Of a stretch of DNA of 64,000 nt, positions 24,467 through 33,580 are shown piece by piece; the first letter of the stretch is position 1, and each line of letters begins with the position of its first letter. Under the pieces are notes generated by a model, which was not told the origin of the DNA, made no database searches, and saw nothing but the letters and a program-made list of their open reading frames with translations. The position numbers and the translations under genes are program-made. The stretch comes from Candidatus Zixiibacteriota bacterium (lineage in GTDB: Bacteria > Zixibacteria > MSB-5A5 > GN15 > PGXB01): positions 62,001 through 126,000 of the forward strand of contig JAFGTT010000038.1 in the NCBI GenBank assembly GCA_016933955.1, given 5' to 3'.

Positions 24467-27400
24467 CTATTCGGCGGCTTTTTCGTAAATATGGCGATAA
24501 TCAATCGAAGATAACTGCCTGTAATAATTATATCTCCGATAAGCATCAGCCTGCGCCTGGTTGAGTAACATGGCGGCTCTTTCAGGCATGCTGGTCTTAA
24601 GGGTTCTGAATCGGGTTTCACCATAGGCATAATCGGCATAGGAGATTGACGGCGCCTTGCTGTCAAGTTGGAGCGGATTTTTGCCTTCTTTGGCCAAGGC
24701 CGGATTATAGCGATATAGAATCCAGTGACCGGAATCGACAGCCTTTTTCTGCTCATCAAGCCCTCGTGACATATCGAACCCATGAGCGATACAGTGCGAA
24801 TAGGCGATGATGATCGAGGGACCATTGTAGCGTCCGGCCTCGGAAATAGCCTTAACCGCCTGATTGTGGCTGGCTCCCATGGCAATCTGAGCGATATAGA
24901 CATTGCCGTACGCCATCAACATCATCCCCAAGTCCTTTTTCGGGAGGGGGCGACCGGCCGCGGCAAATTTGGCCACCGCGCCCATCGGTGACGCCTTCGA
25001 CATCTGGCCGCCGGTGTTGGAGTACACCTCGGTATCCAGAACCAGGATGTTGACATCACGTCCGGAGGCCATAACATGGTCGAGGCCGCCGTAGCCGATG
25101 TCATAGGCCCAGCCATCACCGCCGAACGCCCAGACTGATTTTTTCACCATATAATCGGCGATATCGAGCAGTTTTTTGGCTTCCGGCTCTTTTTTACCCT
25201 TGAGTTTACCTTTCAGGGCCGCCACCCGAATCCGCTGTTCCTCGATTCCGGCCTGAGTGGATTGATCCGCCTCGGCGATAGCCTTGAAATCCTCGGGGAA
25301 TAATTTCCGGGTCAATTCCAGCGCAAAGGTATTCATTTTATCGACTGTCAGACGCATCCCCAGAGCGAATTCAGCATTATCCTCAAACAGCGAATTGGAC
25401 CAGGCCGGGCCGCGACCGTCGGCCCGAGTGGTGTAGGGGGTGGTTGGCAGATTGCCGCCATAAATCGACGAGCAACCGGTGGCATTGCCGATCAGGGCCC
25501 GATCACCAAACAACTGGCTGACAAGTTTGATATACGGAGTTTCGCCGCATCCGGCGCAGGCGCCGGAAAACTCGAATAAGGGTTTGACAAATTGGCTGCC
25601 TTTGGTAGTGTCGATATTGTACAGGGAAGGATCCGTTTCAGGAATAGACAGGAAGAAATCCCAGTTTTTGGCTTCCTGTTCCCTCAAAGGAATCTGCGGC
25701 ATCATGTAGATGGCCTTGCGGTCGGTCTTTTTGCCGTCTTTGTCCTTGCCAAAAGCCGGGCAGGCATGGACACACAGTTCGCACCCCGTGCAGTCTTCCG
25801 GAGCGATCTGAAGCGTAAATTTCTTGTCCTTGAACTGTTTCCCGATTCCATCGGTTGATTTGAAAGTTTCCGGGGCATCCTTCAGTGTCTCGGGATCATA
25901 AGCCTTCATGCGAATCGAGGCGTGGGGACAAACAATGGAACAAATACCGCACTGGATACAGGCGTTTTCATCCCAAACGGGAATTTCGACGGCGATATTA
26001 CGTTTTTCATACTGAGTTGTCCCAAGTAGAAAAGTCCCGTCATCAGGCATGGCCGATACCGGAAGACTGTCACCCTTGCCGGAAATAATATTGGCCGTAA
26101 CGTACTGCACGAATTCCGGGGCATATCGCGGGACAATCGGCGGTTTCTTGAGTTTACTGGTCGCTTGAGAGGGATACTTAACCTGATGGATATTTTCCAG
26201 GGCGGTATCGACCGCGGCATAGTTCATCTTGACGACTTTCTCACCTTTTTTGCCATAGGTTTTAAGGATAGCATCTTTGATAGCCGCTATGGCATCGTCT
26301 TTCGGAAGAATATCACTGATGACAAAAAAGGCGGTCTGCATGATCATGTTGATACGGGCTCCGAGCCCAAGTTTCTTGGCCAAGGCGATCCCGTCGATCA
26401 CGAAGAATTTGAGTTTCTTGTCGATAATCTGCTGTTGTACTTCGATCGGCATATTATCCCAGACTTCATCGGGGCCAAAAGGGCTGTTAAGCAGGAAAGT
26501 GCCGCCTTCGACAATAGGTGAGAGCATGTCGTATTTTTCCAGGAAAGAGAAATTGTGACAAGCGACAAACTTGGCCGATGAGATCAAATAGGGGCTGCGA
26601 ATCGGTTTCTTTCCGAAACGCAGGTGAGAAACGGTTATCGCTCCGGCCTTTTTCGAATCATAGACAAAATATCCCTGGGCGAAATTATCGGTGTTCTCGC
26701 CAATAATTTTGATCGAGTTCTTATTGGCTCCAACGGTACCATCGGCGCCCAAACCATAGAACAACCCCCGGAAAACATCTTTACCTTCGATATTGAAAGT
26801 GTAGTCAACATCGAGACTGGTATTGGTGACATCGTCAACAATTCCAACCGTGAAATGGTTTTTGGGGGTATTGAGTTTCAGATTATCCAGGACCGCTTTG
26901 GCCATGGGCGGATTGAATTCCTTGGAACTAAGCCCGTAACGTCCGCCGACAATAACAGGATAATTGTCAAACGGTTTTTTGCCGGATTTCATGGCCTCGC
27001 TGATAACCGTCTGAATGTCGATATAAAGCGGTTCCCCGGTGGATCCGGGTTCCTTGGTTCGATCCAGGACCGCAATTTTACTGGCCGTTTTGGGAATGGC
27101 CATGAGAAAGGCTTCGGCGGAAAATGGGCGGTACAGGCGGACCTTAATCAACCCGACTTTTTCGCCCTGAGCCGTCAGGTAATCGATCAACTCATGCATG
27201 GTTTCCGCGCCTGAACCCATCATGACGACAACCCGATCGGCCTTTGGATCGCCGATATAGTCGAAAAGTTTATACTGGCGGCCAGTTAAAGATCCATAAC
27301 GATCCATACATTTCTGAACGATTCCGGGGGCCTTGATATAGTATTTATTTACGGTTTCGCGGGCCTGGAAGAAAACATCCGGGTTTTGCGATGAACCCTT

Positions 27401-28051
27401 AAGGGTTGGATGATCCGGACTGAGGGAACGGGCCCGAAGAGCCTCGATTGATTTGTCATCCATCATTTCTCGGAATACGTCAAAGGGGACATGTTCCACC
27501 TTTTGTTCCTCGTGTGAGGTCCGGAAGCCATCGAAGAAATGGACGAACGGAATCCGGCTTTCAATGGAGGCGGCGTGAGTTATGGCGGCCAGGTCCATCA
27601 CTTCCTGGATAGATCCGGAAGCCATCAGGCCGAATCCGGTGGAGCGGGCGGCCATAACGTCGGAATGATCGCCGAAGATGGAGAGAGCATGAGTGGCCAC
27701 CGAACGGGCCGAGACATGAAATACCGTGGGGGTCATCTCGCCGGCAATCTTGAACATATTGGGAAGCATGAGCAGTAAACCCTGTGAAGCTGTGAAGGTC
27801 GTGGTCAGGGCCCCGGTGGTGCAGGCACCGTGAATGGCGCCCGAGGCACCGCCCTCGGACTGCATCTCAACCACATCGGGAATCGTCCCCCAGATATTGG
27901 TTTCTCCGCGCGCTGATTTCTCGTCGGCGATTTCACCCATACCTGATGACGGAGTGATTGGATAGATGGCGATGACTTCACTTAAGGCGTGAGCCACATA
28001 AGCGGCCGCCGAGTTGCCATCAATCGTCACCATTTTTTTCTTCTTATCCAT
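24467..28051 (-). CDS. nifJ: Pyruvate:ferredoxin (flavodoxin) oxidoreductase, single-chain
   Basis: Oxidatively decarboxylates pyruvate to acetyl-CoA and CO2 with reduction of ferredoxin; cytosolic and oxygen-sensitive. The 1194-residue chain has the full fused order: pyrimidine-binding domain from the start (VAHALSEVIAIYPITPSSGMGE), transketolase-C domain, gamma domain, a two-cluster ferredoxin insert (CIQCGICSIVCP and CTGCELCVHACP), and a TPP domain (CAGCGETPY, GDGWAYDIGYGG, and EVYSNTGGQ for Mg). Length is normal. The minus-strand ribosome-binding site is AAAGG. It follows dcd by 37 bases and a Rrf2 regulator lies further upstream, suggesting Fe-S or redox-responsive control. Confidence 0.97.
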   Translation of the reverse strand: MDKKKKMVTIDGNSAAAYVAHALSEVIAIYPITPSSGMGEIADEKSARGETNIWGTIPDVVEMQSEGGASGAIHGACTTGALTTTFTASQGLLLMLPNMFKIAGEMTPTVFHVSARSVATHALSIFGDHSDVMAARSTGFGLMASGSIQEVMDLAAITHAASIESRIPFVHFFDGFRTSHEEQKVEHVPFDVFREMMDDKSIEALRARSLSPDHPTLKGSSQNPDVFFQARETVNKYYIKAPGIVQKCMDRYGSLTGRQYKLFDYIGDPKADRVVVMMGSGAETMHELIDYLTAQGEKVGLIKVRLYRPFSAEAFLMAIPKTASKIAVLDRTKEPGSTGEPLYIDIQTVISEAMKSGKKPFDNYPVIVGGRYGLSSKEFNPPMAKAVLDNLKLNTPKNHFTVGIVDDVTNTSLDVDYTFNIEGKDVFRGLFYGLGADGTVGANKNSIKIIGENTDNFAQGYFVYDSKKAGAITVSHLRFGKKPIRSPYLISSAKFVACHNFSFLEKYDMLSPIVEGGTFLLNSPFGPDEVWDNMPIEVQQQIIDKKLKFFVIDGIALAKKLGLGARINMIMQTAFFVISDILPKDDAIAAIKDAILKTYGKKGEKVVKMNYAAVDTALENIHQVKYPSQATSKLKKPPIVPRYAPEFVQYVTANIISGKGDSLPVSAMPDDGTFLLGTTQYEKRNIAVEIPVWDENACIQCGICSIVCPHASIRMKAYDPETLKDAPETFKSTDGIGKQFKDKKFTLQIAPEDCTGCELCVHACPAFGKDKDGKKTDRKAIYMMPQIPLREQEAKNWDFFLSIPETDPSLYNIDTTKGSQFVKPLFEFSGACAGCGETPYIKLVSQLFGDRALIGNATGCSSIYGGNLPTTPYTTRADGRGPAWSNSLFEDNAEFALGMRLTVDKMNTFALELTRKLFPEDFKAIAEADQSTQAGIEEQRIRVAALKGKLKGKKEPEAKKLLDIADYMVKKSVWAFGGDGWAYDIGYGGLDHVMASGRDVNILVLDTEVYSNTGGQMSKASPMGAVAKFAAAGRPLPKKDLGMMLMAYGNVYIAQIAMGASHNQAVKAISEAGRYNGPSIIIAYSHCIAHGFDMSRGLDEQKKAVDSGHWILYRYNPALAKEGKNPLQLDSKAPSISYADYAYGETRFRTLKTSMPERAAMLLNQAQADAYRRYNYYRQLSSIDYRHIYEKAAE

Positions 28052-28088
28052 TTATATAACCTTTCGCCAATTTATAAAGACCAAATGA

Positions 28089-28649
28089 TTATTTTTTTAC
28101 GGTTCGCGGTAAAGTGATCCCCCTTTGCCCCTGATATTTTCCTTTCTTGTCCCGATAGGAAACATCACAAATCTCATCGGCACCCAGGAAAAGAATCTGA
28201 GCGATGCCTTCATTGGCATAAATTTTGGCCGGGAGGGGAGTGGTGTTGGAAATTTCCAGGGTCGCGAAGCCTTCCCATTCCGGTTCAAAAGGGGTAACAT
28301 TGACAATAATTCCGCAGCGAGCATAGGTCGATTTGCCGAGACAGATGGTAATGACATCGCGCGGGATTTTAAAATATTCCACGGTTCGGGCCAGAGCAAA
28401 GGAGTTGGGCGGAACGAGGACATATCTGGCTTTGACGTCAATGAAAGAATTGGTGGCAAAATTCTTGGGATCAATGATGGAGGAATTAACATTGGTGAAT
28501 ATTTTGAATTCATCGGCGACGCGAATATCATACCCATAAGATGACAATCCGTAGCTTACGCCTTTTTTTATTTGTTTGGCCGAAAACGGCTTGATCATAT
28601 CGTGCTTAAGAGCCATTTCCTTAATCCAGTGATCCGGCTTTACCGGCAT
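28089..28649 (-). CDS. dcd: dCTP deaminase
   Basis: Deaminates dCTP to dUTP for thymidylate synthesis; a cytosolic homotrimer. The 186 residues carry the family core [16 protein letters not shown], then [19 protein letters not shown] with the catalytic Glu, and the [19 protein letters not shown] ending. Length matches Dcd. It sits between the Rrf2 regulator and PFOR on the minus strand, an uncommon metabolic pairing that may only reflect operon packing. Confidence 0.95.
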   Translation of the reverse strand: MPVKPDHWIKEMALKHDMIKPFSAKQIKKGVSYGLSSYGYDIRVADEFKIFTNVNSSIIDPKNFATNSFIDVKARYVLVPPNSFALARTVEYFKIPRDVITICLGKSTYARCGIIVNVTPFEPEWEGFATLEISNTTPLPAKIYANEGIAQILFLGADEICDVSYRDKKGKYQGQRGITLPRTVKK

Positions 28650-28738
28650 ATCAATACTCCTGACCCATGGTTAAAAATAATTACCTATTATACGAAAAAA
28701 AGTCGGTCGGGCAAGCCACTTTTGTGGGTTATCTCATT

Positions 28739-29173
28739 TCAGGATTTGCGCGATCTGACCTTCGATTTCCAGTTCTGAAGATCCGCAATGGTATAACTGC
28801 TGAAAACACCCAATAGTTTTTCTTCAGCTTCCGCAAGGACATCGCGAAGCGGGCAATTTTCCGTTTTCTGGCAGCAATCATTATCGTTATCGTTCAAACA
28901 CCTGATGATATGATATGGGCCCTGGATGGCCTCGACCACTGCCCGAACAGTGATTTCATCGGGAGACCGGTTTAGCGAAAATCCGCCCTTGACACCGCGG
29001 TGAGAGCGGACAATCCCGGTTTTGGTCAAATTCTGGAAGATTTTGGCCAGAAATTTCTCCGGGACATCCTCGGCCGTGGCAATTTCGGATAGAGGAATGA
29101 CCTGGTCCTGATCCTGATTGGCCAGATAAATTACACCCAGTAATCCGTATCCTTCGGCTCTGGTAAACTGCAT
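28739..29173 (-). CDS. Rrf2/IscR-family transcriptional regulator
   Basis: A 144-residue winged-helix regulator. It has the N-terminal Rrf2 HTH (residues 1-75, with ATAEDVPEKFLAKIFQNL and the wing SHRGVKGGFSL) and a Cys cluster near the end of the domain (CLNDNDNDCCQKTENC) that would hold an Fe-S cluster. It is the first gene of a run with dcd and PFOR, so it may sense iron-sulphur or redox state for the oxygen-sensitive PFOR. ATACC direct repeats lie just upstream (29179-29195), overlapping a TATACT-like -10, and could be its own operator. Confidence 0.9.
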   Translation of the reverse strand: MQFTRAEGYGLLGVIYLANQDQDQVIPLSEIATAEDVPEKFLAKIFQNLTKTGIVRSHRGVKGGFSLNRSPDEITVRAVVEAIQGPYHIIRCLNDNDNDCCQKTENCPLRDVLAEAEEKLLGVFSSYTIADLQNWKSKVRSRKS

Positions 29174-29178
29174 TTTGG

Positions 29179-29195
29179 ATACCTCATAGTATACC
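29179..29195 (-). promoter_or_regulatory. Candidate operator/promoter of the Rrf2 gene
   Basis: ATACC occurs at 29179-29183 and again at 29191-29195, one helical turn apart. On the minus strand TATACT at 29189-29194 could be the -10. The position, a few bases before the start codon, suits autoregulation. No good -35 was found. Confidence 0.35.
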
Positions 29196-29342
29196 GTTTT
29201 GAATCGCTTCAGATTTTTAAAAAAAGCGACCTTGGAAAATAATCCACCAACGAAAAAATAGAAGCAAGAGTGACCAATGTCAACAGTATATTGTTATTAT
29301 TTTCACAAAACAGAAATCGTTGTTGTTGAGATTCATAATGGT

Positions 29343-29372
29343 TTGACCGCACGGCCAAAATAGATATATTAT
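29343..29372 (+). promoter_or_regulatory. Promoter of the GlcD-GlcF fusion gene
   Basis: TTGACC at 29343-29348 and TATTAT at 29367-29372 (18-base spacer; an overlapping TATATT gives 16). Transcription would start about 45 bases before the ATG at 29424. Confidence 0.55.
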
Positions 29373-29423
29373 ACTGTCGCAGGGCGACGTATTTATGGGC
29401 AAAACCATCGGAAGTAATGGTCT

Positions 29424-32117
29424 ATGGAATATAATGGATATCTGAAAAATAAAGCAACTTTGACGGCTTATGCTTCCGATGGCTCATTGTATGCCATTAC
29501 GCCTGATCGCGTAAGATTGGTCGATTCAGCTGAGGCTGTACAAAAGGTTCTTACCGATGCCCCGGCGAGCGGTCTTTCGGTTACCTGCCGGGGAGGCGGT
29601 ACCGGATTAACCGGGGGAGCAGTCGGGTCGGGGATTATTCTTGATTTCTCCGGCTACAGGGATATTCTGAAGATCGATACCGCGAGTAAGACAGTTCACA
29701 CACAAGTGGGAATAATATATGATGATCTAAATCAGATTTTAAAAGAATCCCGACTTTTTTTCCCGCCTGATCCTTCCTCAGGCGATTCCTGCCAGATCGG
29801 CGGTATGCTGGCCAATAATTCATCGGGTCCCAGATCGATAAAATATGGATTGACCTCGGATTTCGTGGAAGAGATTGAGATAATTAATGCCTCCGGCAAA
29901 TTGCTAAACCTTAAAAAACTCAAGATTAACGGCCCGGAGTTCTCCGGATTTATTGGAAATCATGGAGAATACGGCCGGGTGTATGATCTTCTTGACAAGA
30001 ACCGGGATATAATCAGGCAGAATTGGCCGCGAGTTAAAAAAAACTCGGCCGGCTACAATTTATTTCAAGTTGTCAAAGATATCGAACGGGGTATTTTTAA
30101 TCTCCCGGCCCTGCTGGTCGGTTCCGAAGGAACCCTGGCTATAATACTGTCGGCCCGGCTGAGATTATTGCCGCTGGCCGATAAGCGGTTAACAGCCCGT
30201 TTGTATTTCAAATCACTGGTTGAGGCCGGGCGGGCCGTTCCGGATATTCTTGCGGCAGAACCAGCCGGGTTGGAGATTGTCGATGGGGCGACACTTAATC
30301 TGATCGGGAGGGATCGGTTCGGAATACCGGAATCGGCGGCAGCCATGCTACTGGTGGAGTTCGATGACAATCTGGAAGAAAAACGGGCAAAATTCCTTGA
30401 GTTGGTTTCGGCCATTGATCTGGCCGGGCCGGTGGAATTCGCATCCGATCCGGAAGCGGCCGCGGCTCTCTGGCGGGTTCGCAAGGCCATTGTCCCGACT
30501 CTGTACCGTCACCATCCGACCCGGCGTCCGATTTCGCTTGTGGAGGATGTCTCGCTGCCTCCGGAACATATTCCCCTGTTCATTGAATATGTGACCGGCC
30601 TGTTTTCAAAACACAACCGGATATTTGGAATTTTCGGACATATTGGAGATGGTAATCTGCACCTGAGGCCGCTATTCGATCTCAATGATCCCGATGATTT
30701 CAAGCTGGCCGGGCTGATTTATGAACAGGTGTACGATAAAGTTATCGAACTGGGCGGTTCGACCACGGCCGAGCATGCCGATGGCCGCTTGCGCGCGGGA
30801 GTGCTTCGCCGATTGTATGGCGATAGGATTTACGAAATTTTCAGGGAGATTAAAAAAATTCTGGATCCGGAGGGTATTCTTTCACCGGGAGTGATGCTCG
30901 GCGAGCGACCCTTTACCGATAATATCGATTTCGATAAGATTAAGCTCTACTGCGCCGCCTGCGGTAAGTGCAACGGCTATTGTCCGGCTTATGATCTTTT
31001 CCGCCGCGAAGATTACTCTCCACGGGGCTGGTTGAGGATTTTGCATCAGTCCGGGGAATCGAGAAAAAATCTCGACAAATATCTTTCCTTTTGCCTCAAC
31101 TGCAAAAACTGCACTATAGTTTGCCCGGCCGGAGTTGATATCGCCTCCGAAATTATGGCCTACCGGGCCAAAAAGCCATCGCGGTTATCAAGGGCGGTTG
31201 TGACTTGGACCGACAATGAAACATTGTTGAATCTGTCGCTAAGGATGGGCAAACTGGCGGAACCGATTATAAACAGCGGTCCGGGTAAGGCGGCAGTATC
31301 CTTTATGGCCCGGCCGTTTACCGGTATTGATAAATCAATTGAATTTCCTGCCGTCGCCGGAATTCCGCTGAGAAAACGTTTCGCCGATCGACGGGCCGAT
31401 TCCGGGAAGCTGGGGTTGTTTCATGGCTGTGCCGACAATCTGCTGAAGTCGGAATTCGGCGAGGCTCTTTTCAGGGTTTTCGACCGATTGGGAATCGATC
31501 TGGCAATACCGGAGCAGAAGTGCTGCGGTTTGCCGCAGGAGGTGTATGGCCACCGTGACAGCCTGATAAAAAAAGCCCGGTTCAATATCGACCGTCTGAA
31601 CCGGTTCGACCGCATTATCACCGGCTGTGCCTCATGCCTTCAGAGATTGAAGGAGTACGGAAAATTATTCAATGATAATGATCCCGACCGGGAAGCGGCA
31701 TTGCATCTGGCGGCGAGATGTTTCGATATCAGCCAGTACCTGAACAGCCGGGGAATAGATTTTTCCATATTTAATTCGGGGCCGGATATTCGGGTCACAT
31801 ATCATAATCCATGTCATCTTCGGGCGGCCGGCCTGCATCGGGAGCCGGAAAGGCTAATAGGCAAATTGGCCGGCGTGGAGATCGTCCATCCTCTTTACGG
31901 CGACCGATGCTGCACGCAGTCGGGATCGTATGGTTATGTTCATTACAGGGAATCGAAAAAAATGTTCCGGAAGAAAAAAGACGATTATGAGCGGTTGCAG
32001 GCTGATTATATCATGACCTCCTGTCCCTCCTGCCAGATGAAAATCAGGGCGGAACTTGACGGGAACTCCCGAGTCGTTCACCCTGTTCAGATACTGGCGG
32101 ACAGATTGCGGAATTAA
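29424..32117 (+). CDS. FAD-linked oxidase fused to an Fe-S/CCG-domain reductase (GlcD-GlcF type; D-lactate or glycolate dehydrogenase-like)
   Basis: A membrane-associated 2-hydroxyacid dehydrogenase-type enzyme of 897 residues. The N-terminal half is a FAD_binding_4/FAD-oxidase_C protein (RGGGTGLTGGAV near 52-65; GHIGDGNLHLRP; an AEHADG motif where GEHGIG is usual). From about 510 follow two 4Fe-4S motifs (CAACGKCNGYCP and CLNCKNCTIVCP), then two CCG domains (CCGLP, CASC, NPCHLR, CCTQSG, SCPSCQ). GlcD and GlcF are usually separate subunits. Neighbours start within 10 bases downstream, so it leads an operon with CobO-type, SDR and TrxB genes. Substrate is inferred only. Confidence 0.9.
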   Translation: MEYNGYLKNKATLTAYASDGSLYAITPDRVRLVDSAEAVQKVLTDAPASGLSVTCRGGGTGLTGGAVGSGIILDFSGYRDILKIDTASKTVHTQVGIIYDDLNQILKESRLFFPPDPSSGDSCQIGGMLANNSSGPRSIKYGLTSDFVEEIEIINASGKLLNLKKLKINGPEFSGFIGNHGEYGRVYDLLDKNRDIIRQNWPRVKKNSAGYNLFQVVKDIERGIFNLPALLVGSEGTLAIILSARLRLLPLADKRLTARLYFKSLVEAGRAVPDILAAEPAGLEIVDGATLNLIGRDRFGIPESAAAMLLVEFDDNLEEKRAKFLELVSAIDLAGPVEFASDPEAAAALWRVRKAIVPTLYRHHPTRRPISLVEDVSLPPEHIPLFIEYVTGLFSKHNRIFGIFGHIGDGNLHLRPLFDLNDPDDFKLAGLIYEQVYDKVIELGGSTTAEHADGRLRAGVLRRLYGDRIYEIFREIKKILDPEGILSPGVMLGERPFTDNIDFDKIKLYCAACGKCNGYCPAYDLFRREDYSPRGWLRILHQSGESRKNLDKYLSFCLNCKNCTIVCPAGVDIASEIMAYRAKKPSRLSRAVVTWTDNETLLNLSLRMGKLAEPIINSGPGKAAVSFMARPFTGIDKSIEFPAVAGIPLRKRFADRRADSGKLGLFHGCADNLLKSEFGEALFRVFDRLGIDLAIPEQKCCGLPQEVYGHRDSLIKKARFNIDRLNRFDRIITGCASCLQRLKEYGKLFNDNDPDREAALHLAARCFDISQYLNSRGIDFSIFNSGPDIRVTYHNPCHLRAAGLHREPERLIGKLAGVEIVHPLYGDRCCTQSGSYGYVHYRESKKMFRKKKDDYERLQADYIMTSCPSCQMKIRAELDGNSRVVHPVQILADRLRN

Positions 32118-32125
32118 ATGACAGG

Positions 32126-32695
32126 ATGATGAAAAAGCCGATGACCGATAAGCAGAACGATGATAAATCCCGGGGACTGCTGATTGTCTATACCGGGGAT
32201 GGAAAGGGCAAAACTACGGCGGCTCTGGGAATGACGGTCAGGGCAGTGGGCTATGACTGGAAAGTATGTATCATCCAGTTTGTCAAGGGAAGCTGGAAGT
32301 ACGGCGAGCTGGAGGGAATCAAACGATTGATCCCCAACGTAGAACTGCATGTGATGGGCGAAGGTTTTGTCGGTATTATCGATGACAAGAAACCGATCGA
32401 GGAACATCGCAAGGCCGCCCGGGCCGCCTTTGAACTGGCCCTGGAGAAAATTAGATCGAACCAATATCAATTAATCATAATAGATGAATTAAATGTGGCT
32501 ATTACGCTGGGACTTATTTCACTCGATGAACTTAAGGAACTGGTGGGAGCCCGTCCCGAGAAACTTCATCTGGTTATTACCGGCCGCGGGGCGACCGAAT
32601 GGTTGGTCGATCAGGCCGATCTGGTCACGGAAATGAAAGAAATCAAGCATCCCTTTAAAAAGGGAATACTGGCTCAACGGGGAGTCGACTGGTGA
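32126..32695 (+). CDS. cobO: Cob(I)yrinic acid a,c-diamide adenosyltransferase (CobO/BtuR type)
   Basis: Adenosylates cobalamin or its precursors using ATP. The 189 residues include an unusual P-loop GDGKGKTTAALG near 22-33, an FVKGSWKYGEL segment, and the C-terminal IIDELN and TGRGATEWL motifs of the family. The gene starts 8 bases after the preceding stop and overlaps the next start. No cobalamin riboswitch was seen upstream. It implies use of adenosylcobalamin enzymes such as class II ribonucleotide reductase or a mutase. Confidence 0.93.
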   Translation: MMKKPMTDKQNDDKSRGLLIVYTGDGKGKTTAALGMTVRAVGYDWKVCIIQFVKGSWKYGELEGIKRLIPNVELHVMGEGFVGIIDDKKPIEEHRKAARAAFELALEKIRSNQYQLIIIDELNVAITLGLISLDELKELVGARPEKLHLVITGRGATEWLVDQADLVTEMKEIKHPFKKGILAQRGVDW

Positions 32696-33579
32696 GAATT
32701 GCGATCACCGGGGCCACAGGCTTCGTGGGGCGGCATCTTGTGGCAGCTTTGCGTCAAACCGGACATGAGTTAAGGTTGCTGGTGCATCGGAGAGAAGGAA
32801 CATCAGAAGAGGATAAAAAAATCGAATACTGCCGGGCTGATGTGCATGATCTCGATTCCTTGATGGCGGCTTTTGAAAAAGTTGATATCATTTATCATCT
32901 GGTCGGAATTATCGCGGAAACCAGGCAATTGACTTTCGAAAGGACGGTAGCGGGCGGAACGAGCAATGTGGCCGCGGCGGCCCGGGTCAACGGTACCAAA
33001 AAAATTATTTATCTTTCAGCGGCGGGGACATCATCAACGACTATTTCCAAATATTATCAGAGTAAATGGGCGGCAGAGGAATCGATACGGAATTCGGATC
33101 TTGAATACACCATCTTCCGTCCATCGGTTATTTTCGGTGAGGGTGACGGTTTTATCAATACCCTGATAAAATCAATCCGCAAATCTCCGCTTGTACCCGT
33201 TATAGGGGATGGTTATTACAGGATCCAACCGGTATATATTGACGATTTGACCACGATAATGGTTGCCGCCGGAAAAATATCGAAATTTTCCGGAGAAACT
33301 ATCGAAATCGGCGGCCCGGAGATTTTGGAATATCGGGAAATATTATCAATCCTTAAAAAGTTATTGAATACGAAGAAGCGTAATATATATTTGCCCATGA
33401 GATTGATGAAATTGATGGCGGCGGTTTTGGAAAAGGTATTAAAACCGGCTCCGATTACGATTGATCAGCTGCGAATGCTTGAAATGGGAAATATCTGCGA
33501 TAACCGTCGGCTGTATGAACTATTTGGTAATCAATTGACAGGATTCGAAGAGGGTTTAAAAAAATATATGGGGAATTGA
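32692..33579 (+). CDS. NAD(P)-binding SDR/epimerase-like protein (NDUFA9-like)
   Basis: An atypical short-chain dehydrogenase of 295 residues with a Rossmann motif TGATGFVGRHL at the N-terminus, LSAAG and YxxSK-like YYQSKWAAEE near 115-130, and PSVIFGEGD. The family resembles the complex I-associated NDUFA9 and UDP-sugar epimerase groups. The GTG start overlaps the CobO stop by four bases and the stop is one base before trxB, so translation is coupled. The substrate is unknown. Confidence 0.83.
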   Translation: MRIAITGATGFVGRHLVAALRQTGHELRLLVHRREGTSEEDKKIEYCRADVHDLDSLMAAFEKVDIIYHLVGIIAETRQLTFERTVAGGTSNVAAAARVNGTKKIIYLSAAGTSSTTISKYYQSKWAAEESIRNSDLEYTIFRPSVIFGEGDGFINTLIKSIRKSPLVPVIGDGYYRIQPVYIDDLTTIMVAAGKISKFSGETIEIGGPEILEYREILSILKKLLNTKKRNIYLPMRLMKLMAAVLEKVLKPAPITIDQLRMLEMGNICDNRRLYELFGNQLTGFEEGLKKYMGN

Positions 33580-33580
33580 C

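Noticed and set aside
26624-27214. Plus-strand frame of 196 codons inside the PFOR gene
   Set aside because: Antisense shadow of a well-matched PFOR region, with no ribosome-binding site and no recognisable domain.
32060-32125. Cobalamin riboswitch upstream of the CobO-type gene
   Set aside because: The gap to the preceding gene is only eight bases, and no B12-box-like sequence was seen.
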